Assembly: GCA_037074765.1 (NCBI GenBank)
Contig: JBAMDO010000575.1
Location: forward strand, 186,001 to 250,000
Length of the DNA stretch: 64,000 nucleotides
Direction: 5' to 3'
Source: Mansonella perstans
Lineage: Eukaryota; Nematoda; Chromadorea; Rhabditida; Onchocercidae
In this document: piece by piece, positions 13,101 through 25,600 of the stretch
Layout of the letters: the number at the start of each line of letters is the position of its first letter
Numbering within the stretch: the first letter of the stretch is position 1
The notes under the pieces: generated by a model
Told to the model about the DNA's origin: nothing
The model's input: the letters and a program-made list of their open reading frames with translations, nothing else
Databases searched by the model: none
Position numbers and translations under genes: made by a program

Positions 13101-15265
13101 TATTGTCGATTTTCATTTATTTTAATCCAATATAGCTACCTTGTTAACTTATGAGCAATCGGAATTTCAACAATTCAAAAAAGCGCTCCTTTTTCAGCTT
13201 GTCCATATCCTCCAAATTTCTCCGCTTTGGAATATTATCATGCTAGCGTTCATATTTGGGTAGGTGGAGATATGAAGCCCCCGGTGACCTCTGCTAATGA
13301 CCCTGTCTTCTTCCTTCATCATTCATTCGTTGATTACATATTTGAAAACTGGCGACAAATGCATCAAAATCGAAATCAACGTGAACGAGTATGAATTTTA
13401 TTTTAATTAACAATTATCAAATTTCGACCAATTCCGAGGAAAATGACAAGATTTTGAAGAACTCTGCAAATATTTTTGAAACTACAAGACCCTTAATGCT
13501 GATATTTACCTTATTGAGGAAATGAAGAAAGGAGAAAAAGGAATGATAAATTTGAAAAAAAAATTAAAAATGATAAATATTTTACTTTATGAAAAAGAAG
13601 GCGAACTTTAAATAATTTCTAATCAACAATTAATAATTGGCTAATTAATAATTAGCCAGTATTAAGTATACAATTCAATTTTCATGCCATTTCTTATCAA
13701 AAAAGTTTTCAAAAAATTTTTCAAAGTTTTTTGCTTTTCTCTTTCTTTTTTTTAATTCTGCTTCTTTTGATTTTTTTTGAACCAAATTTTGTTTTCTTGT
13801 TTTTTTGCTCTCTTATTAATTTTCATCTGAAGATTACAAAGGAATGAATGAAATAGAAGCTTTAATGGTTATTGATTAATTCAGGATTACCCCGCAGAGA
13901 TCACATCTTGTGCCACTCCACTTCATTTTGCTAATGCACATATGCGCCCATTCAATTTAGTAAACAGGCAAGGTAAATAAATTGATTAACTTTTCTGTCT
14001 TATTGAAAAATGATAACACAAGGGAAGAGAAAGATAGAGAATGGGAAAAGTGTGCAAGAAATTTAAATTAAATTAATTAACTAAAAATCCAATCATATAG
14101 GTTTATCAAATGCATATACGGATTATTTGTACACTTATGCGGCACGACCAATTTGTAGCAATAATCAGCCAACTTGCCATTCAAAATTTTTATTCTGCGA
14201 TTTATTGCACGGTGCTGCACACTGCGTTTCAAAACTTAAATTTGGAGAACGATGTGACCAATTTGCTGATGAAGATGCTTGTTATATGGGAGTTTGTTCA
14301 GAAAGTCACTGCAAACCGAATACTGCCAATTCGGTGAGTACCTGAAATAGGTATCCTTGCAATCTGATTATAGCCTTAAAATGAGTCTAATTAAGCCTAT
14401 TTCTATGTATATCTCTAGCATGAATTCAGATTCTATTCACTTCAACATTGCAATTTCGTCATCATCCCACATCTTTGTTTATCGCTTGACCTCTTTTTCA
14501 GCAACGCACAAGTTTACTTGCAAATCAACGCCTTATGGCTTCAAGGCCTGAAATTCCTGGCCGTAGTAATAATCTTATTACTTCAACACCGGTATGTTTT
14601 GAATTGTTTCAAACTATCATTACTAACTATTTTTGTAATAAATAAATGTCTTAAAAAGCAAATTACAATTGTTAAAATTAACAGGCAGAAACAGCATGTC
14701 TGAACGACGATCCGTGTTGCAATTTATGGGCCAGTAATGGTGAATGTCCCAGTAATGCAGCATATATGAGGATGTACTGTCGTAGAAGTTGTGGCTATTG
14801 CAAGAGCGCTAATGATAGAGAAGATGGTAATAACCAAATGTCTTTTCCAGCGAAAAAAAATTCATCATTAATTAACTTGAATAATTGAACTCACTCGTTT
14901 TAAGCCAATTGCAAATCAAAAGAAGCGAAAATTCAGCTCATTTCGGGTGGAGTTTTTGATAACTCAACTGGATTAAAGAAATGTGAAAAGACTGAATTGC
15001 AAATTTTATGAACTAGATTGCAAATTTTAAGTTCTAACCTGACTTGAATTAGACGAATATTAATTAACAATAAATCACATGTTTCTGAAAAGTATTTCCA
15101 GGTTGCTTTAATCGACATCTTTCCTGTTCCTACATGCAATTACAAGGTGATTGCATCCGAAGGAGGCAGTGGATGGCCGAAAATTGCCGAGCTAGCTGTG
15201 GCTGGTGTAATGTATCAGCTCATGATCTGTGTGTGCGAACAGCTTTAATGAGCCGCATGAAATAA
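10124..15265 (+). CDS. Secreted tyrosinase (type 3 copper) with two ShKT domains
   Basis: Tyrosinases oxidise phenols to quinones; nematode members are linked to cuticle and eggshell hardening. Twelve exons: 10124-10238, 10718-10926, 11140-11313, 11715-11782, 12341-12541, 12596-12717, 13198-13388, 13885-13972, 14101-14333, 14502-14591, 14685-14826, 15102-15265, giving 598 residues. A signal peptide ([20 protein letters not shown]) is followed by a Pro/Gln-rich segment. All six copper ligands can be placed: CuA His164 (NIHRL), His174 (GAHSGP), His183 (LLWHREF); CuB His311 and His315 (YYHASVHIW) and His338 (FFLHHSF). After a Cys-rich nematode-type tail come two six-Cys ShKT domains (about 502-536 and 546-580). 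A possible 9-nt microexon sits at 11590-11598. AATAAA at 15261 overlaps the stop codon. The gene resembles C. elegans tyr genes; which one is not resolved. Confidence 0.93.
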
Positions 15266-16161
15266 ATTAGCCAAGAGTGTTTATTAATACTTCGATGAAA
15301 TTGGAACTGGTAGATGATCTGCTATTTATTCTTATATATAATCTTTCACTCAGCACTACTGAACTCATAAAACACTATTTTATTGAGAAAACTTTGCAAT
15401 CAACTTTGAAATATTAAACGGAATTCCGAATCCTGACAAATGTATAATTATATGACGATTGACGATTAGATTGCCGTTTAGTATTGTAAATTAAATTCCT
15501 TACAATTCCAATCAGTTTGGAATTATATCAACTTCTTTTTCATATTTTTACTGTCACTTCTATTTTTGTACATGAGCAGAAATATTAATTTTTACCTTGC
15601 GCATTTATTTTAAATTTATTTTTGTACATTGCCTCACTTCCCTTCGATATGCCAAAATTGTTTATAGGTCCTACTTCTCAGATTTGATAGCTCAATTTAA
15701 TAAAAAAATTTAAATTATCGTCGCCAAAAACACTGCCACGCTATATTTGCTAAGCTAAAAATTTGAACAATGAAAATTCAAACTACGCAAAAGATGACCT
15801 TGTTATCAATGAAACATACGTAACCATGATGTAGCCACACGCGAATCATACCGATGATCTTTTACGAGATTATTTCAAAACATTCCGGGAAAGGTACCGT
15901 AACTCAAGCATCCGCCATTAACAAATCAATAACCCCATCCCTAACGAGGAAAAAAATTACAGACATTATTTAAAATCCTGAAATTAACCTTTATCTTGTT
16001 CCAGATCTGTTTAGACGCAAATTTGTTTAAAGTCTTTTTTTTGGACTTATTTCCAAAAGCTGACATACCACATTCTATTACACATGGGATACGCTTGCGA
16101 AGAAAAAAAAACAAATTTATGGCGAAACATTCAAAAAACCAATATAAATAGTAACATAAGT
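15266..16161. other. Intergenic between convergent genes
   Basis: Tail-to-tail spacer between the tyrosinase (+) and ubiquitin-eS31 (-) genes. A poly(A) signal AATAAA at 15699 could serve the tyrosinase. Nothing else is supported. Confidence 0.6.
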
Positions 16162-17914
<1,753 letters not shown>

Positions 17915-19894
17915 GAATGAGCTGAACTACACGCAATCGCCCAAAAACTTACGGAATTTGGGCGAGGCATTTTAGCCACAATTGAAGCCATCGGTAAGGC
18001 ACTTTATCAGAGTTCAACGAATCATGGAACGTCTTTTTATCACCACCAGCATAATGCTAGTTATTATAAGATGAAAACTGTACTGCTGTACATAATTATT
18101 TCAGGTTAATAATTTAATGGAAAGTAGATTTCGGAATTTATCAGTATTGGAATTTTAAGACACAGTAATTAAATGATTCGTTACGATTGGAATGGAAAAT
18201 AATGCAAAAAATCGAAGAAACTATGGACATATGCTGTTCACAACACCAAATATATCGTAGTGTATTTCAAGAATTATACTTCATGTAGGAACCTCTAGGC
18301 AGGTAACCTATATTCAATTTATCAGCACTGAAAAATTTATCAGTATCACTAAGTGTGAATGATGCTAGAATAATTGACAGCTTGTTTTTTGGAACAGCGA
18401 GGAGTTTATAGTTCTAATCGTGCTGTTGCAAACTTATAATTGCGTGAACAACAGTCATTAAAATTAACTTATCCACACATTGTTTTAAACGAAACTAAAA
18501 TTTTTTCTTCGAAAATTTGTGAAGAATTATTGTAGGAGAAAGGAATAATCTCTTCATTCTCCTTTAATATTTTCTAATTATTAGAGAGTTCATATTGGTA
18601 AATCATTCGTGGACATCGTCAAGAAAGCTGACATATTACTAAGAATTAGGCTTGACGAAGGTCTTCAACAATTTAATGGAGGTTTAGAATATGTCATAGA
18701 AAGATGAATAAGTTCTCATTTAATTAAATTGCTTATCTCTGAATGGTCTTCGTTTTTCTTCTTTTTAAATGAGTCAATCCGAGACCAGAATCCTAATATT
18801 TTGTTTGCAATATTCCGTTACAGGTTTAAATGATTTAAAAGAAAGAGCTCTGTATTTCAAAAGAGATGGATATCAGTTTGCAAAGTGCCGCTACATATAT
18901 GATTTCCGCAATTACACCATCACGTAAAGTTTTGAAGGAAAATATTAAGATACTAGCACAGTACGCAGTTTCAAGCCAGCAAACAGGGCTGGTACCAATA
19001 ATCGAACCAGAAGTTTGAATATTTTGAAAGCTGCTTGTGATTTTTATGAATTCGAATTATTTATTAATTTAAACGCTTGGTTCACGGCAATACAATAATT
19101 TGTATTCGTAACATATTTGATTAGCGAAGATTTCAACTTGTTTTAGGTTCTTTGCGATGATGAACATAATTTAGAGAGGGTTGAAAAAGTTACAGAACAA
19201 GTCTTAACGGAAATCTATAAATCATTTCATGATCATAACATTTATCTGGAAGGTACTCTTTTGAAACCGAACATGGTCGTATCAAGTTCAAAATTCAAGG
19301 GCAAAGTTGTTATTTCAGCTTTAGTAAAAAGTACAGTTCTAGAATTTCATTGAGTGACCAAGTTATGGAGGACGCTAATAAAGCATGGTTTGAGGGATTT
19401 CAAATTACATTCAAATTTGCAGTAACTGCAGTATAAAATACTTGCTCTCAAACAGTAACTGCGAATTCAAGGTGGACGCGACAGAATCGCTGAAGAAACA
19501 TTGCTAGCGCTAACAATAACAGTGCTGCCAGCAATGTCCACCATCGCTTTCCTGTCTGGTGGTCAACTGGGGAGTCACGTTACTAGAAATTCGAATAAAA
19601 TTAATAAGAGCAATCAAAAAACCACAGAATCTTTCTTTCAAGTTTAGGTCATTTTATATTTCTATTTTCCCAGATATATCTCATTAATAATTTGCTTCCC
19701 AAAAACTTGGATTCCGTTTGGTGAAATGTCTGAGAAACATTACAATAGTGACAAAGTATGGTTTGCAATTATGGCCGAGCTCTAGATCTAAAAGCCTGGA
19801 TAATAAATGGTCCCGACGAGGCACAAACAACACTTTAACAGCAAAACTCAATGCTTTGGCTGCTGAAGAAAATTACATTGGTAGTCTTGAATAA
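17915..19894 (+). pseudogene. Class I fructose-bisphosphate aldolase pseudogene, introns retained
   Basis: Aldolase blocks appear in the right order across 2 kb but the frame is broken. Near 17921 AELHAIAQKL then GRGILATIEAIGK (family GRGILAADESTGTIGK, so the catalytic Asp is lost), preceded by an in-frame TGA at 17918. At 18585-18709 KSFVDIVKKADIL then RLDEGL (family GIxPGIKxDKG) ending in TGA. At 18824-19014 LNDLKERALYFKRDGYQFAK, a one-base frameshift near 18917, then VPIIEPE. At 19147 onward VTEQVLTEIYK and YLEGTLLKPNMV with the Schiff-base Lys kept, then a stop. Near 19501 FLSGGQ. At 19778-19894 remnants of the C-terminus (KAWI, DEAQTTL, LNALAAEENYIGSLE) with a stop and a frame change. 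GT..AG introns survive (for example 19015-19146), so this arose by gene duplication and not retroposition. Confidence 0.88.
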
Positions 19895-20042
19895 AAAAAT
19901 GAAAAAAAAATTTATATGTATATATATGTATATACATAAATAGATAACCTAAATAAACTTCAAAATTTGATTCAGTCTAATTACAAAAATGAGCTAAACA
20001 TACAATGACATATACTCATTTCTTCCTTTACACTTACTAAAT

Positions 20043-20961
20043 TCAGAAGTGCCACCGTCCATCTTTTGGTTTATATCCGAGTTTATTGGCTACTCCTTCA
20101 TAAACAGGTGATTCAGCATATGCACAAAATTGAGGTTGATCTACATATCGCCGTTTTTGTACCTGCAACTAATCAAATTAAAAATTCGACCGCAGATTTA
20201 AGTAACAAAAATCTGTACTTCCAATTAAAACCAACAAGATGAAATAAGTAACTAGTATTAGTAAACGAATTTATTGAGTTTTTTGATCATCATTTAGTGG
20301 TTCTTTTACAGAAGGACGACTGCAGATGGTGTTTTCTGGGAAATATTTTCTAGAATATTCAAATCTTTAGAGGATATATGAAGAAATGTGGAAAAAATTG
20401 TTAGTTCTCAAGAATCCACAATATCACTTAATTGCTGAAGCTATACCTTAACATGTTGACCGTCACACAGCGGACGGTTTTTTGTTGCTTTACATCCGCA
20501 AAGAAGATATTCTCCATCTTTTTCAACTTCGAAACGTAATGGTCTTAACATTGTGATACCTTCTGCACTGTGACTGCCATCGCACCACGGCTAAAATGTC
20601 ATGTTATCATTTGCAAAGAATATATTCTCCATCTTTTTCAACTTCGAAACATACGGATCTCGCATTGGACACATTTTGCACCATTAGAGTTGGGCCTATT
20701 TAAAAATCAGCAATACAAACTCAACGAGTTTGAAATTCACAGTTTTGTAAAAAGTATGAAATGTGCATACTAATTGTTTACAACAACAATATTTACCTGT
20801 TTTCCAGACAGACCACATGAACACCAGAGATATTGCTTGCCTTTCATTAGCTTCAATTTTATTGGTTTGTTGTCTAAACATACGCCTATTTCAGGGTACA
20901 AAGCGGCCGATGGATTCAATAACTTCACACCACTTCCTGCGCGCGATATAATTCTATAAAC
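20043..20961 (-). CDS. CISD3: CISD3-like mitochondrial protein with two CDGSH iron-sulfur domains, first exon unresolved
   Basis: Three exons on the minus strand: 20961-20797, 20590-20447, 20162-20043 (TGA), all phase 0, 142 residues. Each CDGSH domain binds a 2Fe-2S cluster through three Cys and one His. The first reads YLWCSCGLSGKQPWCDGSH across the first junction; the second reads EYLLCGCKATKNRPLCDGQH. Two domains in one chain without a membrane anchor is the CISD3/MiNT arrangement, a soluble matrix protein. Before domain 1 lie residues such as LNPSAALYPEIGV, typical of the family linker. The chain opens in phase 0 with VYRIISRAG and no Met, so a 5' exon encoding the start and targeting peptide should lie between 20962 and about 22600; I could not identify it. 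Confidence 0.88.
20601..20690 (-). pseudogene. Decayed duplicate of the middle CISD3 exon
   Basis: Lying in the intron between the first two visible CISD3 exons, this stretch repeats the exon at 20447-20590. The 25-base core TATTCTCCATCTTTTTCAACTTCGAAAC is shared, with weaker similarity on both sides. Read on the minus strand it encodes FEVEKDGEYILC and then a stop (AAATGA), and the CDGSH motif and acceptor are gone. It is a dead tandem exon copy. Confidence 0.8.
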
Positions 20962-22682
20962 CTAAAATTTTCAGTTCAAATTGTGGAGTACTACATAATT
21001 TACAATAAAAATAATTGGAATATGCAATGGAGAATATATATTCCTACTTCTGATTTTAAAATTGATACATACGTAACCACTTTGAATGACTTTAAAATAT
21101 TTTGCAATGGATCACATCGATCCCTGTTTATGATATATAAACGATTATAAATGAACAAAAATATGTCATCGAATAGTTATGATTTATAATGAATTGATTC
21201 TGATAATGATAAAATGATTATGCTTCGGTTAATAGAATGCTATGGACATAATATTTTTATGCAATATGTCAACTTGCAATAGTTATGACTTTTTTTTTAT
21301 TAATGATAACGCTTAATTTTGATCAATAATCTGTTATACACTTTTCTACATATGACCATTAAGGATAAAATTGCAAATAATGCAAAGCTCTGTCAGAAAA
21401 GAATGAAATTTGCTTAAGAAATGATAAATACTGAATAAATAGCTTACATGGATATCTCGGATGTTAACTATTTTATCCAATGTGTTTTTGAACATTATCC
21501 AGCTGAAAATTTACACAAAATTTGTTGAAAATTTAATGAAAACCGAAAAACACAACGATATTTCTCATAGGTAGAAGGCCATTAATCTATCGTTGTTTTA
21601 ACAGCACTATCTATAACAAGTTGACCAATCTGAAAATATCTAACGAAATTTTTGTCGAAATCTTTTTCAACATTATTTCAACCTATGGTTGATTCTAACG
21701 ATTTGAAAGTGTAACAAGAAATATCTATTTCAAAACGATCTCCTATGAATTGCCTATTGGTCTAAAAAAAGAGAAACAATAAAGGGCCTAAGTCTGTCTG
21801 ATAGCCAACTCGTCATTCTTGGTCAGTTATCAATGTAATAATATCATGTTGCAACGGAATGCTCTAATTTTGATCAAAATTAATTCTAATTTGATATTCA
21901 AAATAAGTAATAATAGATAATAACAGTAAGTGCTTTAAAATTAAATATGAATTAAATTTTTGGATAATCGAAAATTTCACTATCAATTCACAAAGAAATC
22001 TGGAGAAATTTTTTAGTAAATTTAAAAAACAAATTGCGCGAATTAATTCAAATTTGACTATTTAACTAACAAACATATACGAAACATAGCAATAACACCA
22101 TGTAAACAAATATATGCAAGACGACATGCTGCTTGTCAAAAAATATGTAAACATGCTTTAGAGCTGTTATAGGAGCATTAAAATTTTGCGCGCAATACAA
22201 TTTTAAAATTTCTCCTTGCAAATTTTCCAGTGATTTTCCCGAGAATTTCGATGTATTTTTGAAATTTAAGATATACCGTAATGCGTATCTGACAGATATT
22301 AGAGTATCACTTACTTCATGTACTTCTATTTCTATAATAAAAAGAATGTCAGGAACAATGATAAGCTGCTCTTTTCTTCTTCCAATGTTGCAATTTACTA
22401 GTTGAACATATCAGGAGAAAAACAATAATATTAAAAATTTAAATATTGACTAACTCATATTCCCTTCGAAAATTTTGTACAATCTGTGATTGTTTATTAG
22501 CTTTTCATGTTAGAATTGTATTATTTATACAAACACATAGCTGTCGTAAGATTTAGCATGTTGATATCTCTGCTAAACTTCTAATTATTGATAAAATTAA
22601 ACGAATAAGATTGATGAGATTTAAATCATAATTACTTCGAGCAAGAAAAATCACAGCTAACTTACATGAGGATTTGAAGATA
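20962..22682. other. Intergenic / 5' region of the CISD3 gene
   Basis: AT-rich region expected to contain the missing first CISD3 exon (minus strand) and the ASPM promoter (plus strand). No confident exon was found. A sharp donor-like AA|GTAAGT exists on the minus strand near 22317 but the phase does not fit the CISD3 model. Confidence 0.4.
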
Positions 22683-25600
22683 ATGCAATTGGACAGATTG
22701 AATTATTCTTCTGTTATAATCGAATCTATTGTGGGTATCATTGTACTACATCAAAGGAATAAGAGATTTCAATAATAAGTAAAGTTTTTTCTTCCTGAAA
22801 TAATTAATTGGTAGTTTAATTTACCATTGATTATTCACAGAGAGCGAAATCAATGGATCAGAATGGGCACAAGATAAATCATATTCCGACGACAAATCTC
22901 AAAAGAGTGGTATCACATGTTTTTGAAGGTTTATCATTCATTTCTTTTTATCTTCTTATCCAATTCATATGTCCCAACATGTCACCTTTATCATATTAGG
23001 AAAGCGTCAAAAAGTAGACTAATGTAATTTTCGTGAAAGGCTTAGGATTCAAAGTTCTGAATAATCGGAATCCTGAATGATCGATGAAGCATCGATCAGT
23101 GGCAAGTATTTGGTTGGTCGACCAAAGGAGAGTTATGGAGAATAACCAAACGATTTGTATTTCTACCGATGATTTAAATATGATAATATGATTTGCAGGA
23201 AAAGCAAATGATGAGTGCTGTGAAGGCACTTTTATTTGGGACCATTCATCAACATCCAGATGCAATAATGTTTCTTCATGGACTTCGCAGCAGAATGAGT
23301 TTATTTCAACTTCGTGTTGTGGAGAAAACACCGTTTATGGATCACAGTTGGATTCATTTCGTTACTTTTCACCAAGCCAAACATTTTTGAAAAATATATG
23401 CGACAGAGAAGTACAAATCTTTCTTCATTTTTTTTTTCAAATAAGAAATTAACTTCTGGAAAGTTTTAAATATTACAAGATAATAGGCAATAAAGAAAAG
23501 TTCCTTCAATTTTGTGTAATTTTGGTCTTTTATCATTGTTTGCCACTGTTTCATTCAATAAAAAGAATGTATGTGTGTGTGTGTTTTTTTTTTATTACTT
23601 ATCGTTTTAGTTTTATTTTATTCAATTTCTATGGATCGCTGTCATTTTTTAAGAACACATGGACCCGTTTTTTCTTTAAATTGCAATTTATACATGATGA
23701 TTTAGATATCATAATAAAATTTTTGATGTATGTATCATAATCTCTAATTTCTTTTTTTAAATTGCCAATTATATATGATAGTTCAGATACACAATAATAG
23801 AAGACAAGCCATCTTATCTTTCACTAAAATCCAGATTATAGGATACCTTCTTTTCTGTCCCTTACAATCCTTCGAACAAGCGAACAATTCGGCAGAAAAC
23901 ACCATCAGGTGCATATTTCAGTGATATACCTGGTTTTTTTTTCTCTAAGTCGTCAATTATATATCAATTAATCAGTCCCGTACATCCTCAAGTGCAAGCA
24001 TAATTGAAGGGATGCATCTAAGCTTGAATTAAATTATTGGAAAAGCTTTAACTGTGCTTTTGATTCTTCCACACGAGCAGGCTTGTTTCGGTAATTTATA
24101 TGCTAATCGAAAATAGTTCTTTAATTTTCAGCTGATGACATCTACAATTTTCGATCCGGAGTTTCGCTGCATTTTTCACCTGGTACTAACGCCTCAAACA
24201 CCACAATGAAAAAAAAATTGGAACTATTGAAAAAACGACATGAACTACGGAAAGCAATATTGAAAAGTAAGTTGTATGTTTTGCGAAAAGGAATTTCACC
24301 GACTTTGCTCAACAATATTTAATATTTTGTCTTTAAAGTTCACTGACATAAAAATTTTTTAGAATCGAATTCATCTTCTTATCACATAAGCTTGCATGAA
24401 ATGGAAGAAAAATTCTTGAACCCAGTCACAAGAACGTTTGATTCATCAAATGCTATCAGTGATCATGAAGGGAATGGAAACACTGGCACCTCACTTCGAC
24501 TTCCGCAAAATGCTGTTATTAACTCCATCCCGAATTCCAGCAAAACAACGAACGTTTCTTATGTTGCCAAGACGTTAGTACCTGAAAGTAATGCCTAAGT
24601 TCAATTAATTGTTTTTTTTATCTCATATTGATTGATATTAAGCTTTCCCCATATACTCTTACTCGAGCTTTTTACTAATTATGCTTTGGCCAACATTAAA
24701 TAACCTTGATCTAAAAATTAAATAAAAAGTCTTTTCACACGTCTTGTATCACATATATTACTTAAATATGCTCCCCTTATTTTTTTCGTTCTCAAATTTT
24801 TTAGAGGTGGTTCTCAGTTATTTGAGGTTCTCAACTTTTATGAATATTTTTTTATAGTCAAAGGTGATTTCTTTGACCGATGCAAGAAAACAGATGCGGA
24901 AAAAAAAGCAGTTCATCTAGCAGTATTGACATCCTGGCTAAATTATTTCCTTGACGAAAACAGCGATGCCGATATTTACAACGAAATTATAGACAAGAGC
25001 AAGAAAGGTAGCAGTTCATGATTTGTTTTAACCTTTTTTTGAACTTTCATTTCAATTTTATTTTCTAGTTTGCAGTTTTTATTTTTTAACGCATTCTTTA
25101 TTTGTTGTTTTTTCTTTGCATAAATCCTAGGTGCTGACTTTTATCTGAGGAAACTACTGATTTCAGGAGGCGATATTCTGGCGATGAGAAATAATGCACC
25201 GCAAAATGACATCAGTTACAAGTGTTTCTTGGCTGCAAATGAGCTTAGTGAAATGCGAGCCAGGTACGTTGCATTAGTTGAACATCAACTTTAAATTGCA
25301 AAGTTAATTTCAAACCATTCACTTTACATTCAAAATTTTTCAGATTTCGTTTAATATACGAAAGCTCAGCTATTCCGAATGACATTGTTACCGTCGTAAA
25401 AGATGGTAAAATTGCAATTAGAACGGATAGACGGGTTTATGCCGATGTAGGCGAGTTTATTTTTCAAACTAATTCGAATATAAAATCTAATATTGAAGCA
25501 TCAGTTTTTCTATAAAATGTCAAGAAATTTGTATGAGAAAATTTCAGGGCTACAAACGGAATTGCTCAATCTATTTCTAAGTTTCCATCCGTTCTATCTT

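Noticed and set aside
15780..15920. C/D-box-like motifs (ATGATGT, GATGATC)
   Set aside because: No paired box and flanking stem arrangement could be built; likely chance.
22852..23024. Alternative short product starting MDQNGHKINH and ending GKRQKVD
   Set aside because: Open and spliceable, but the other frame joins smoothly to downstream ASPM exons, so it was not kept.
23193..23390. Open frame starting at 23193 and containing FGTIHQHPDAIMF
   Set aside because: Overlaps the ASPM exon 23199-23410 in another frame; the ASPM frame fits both neighbours.
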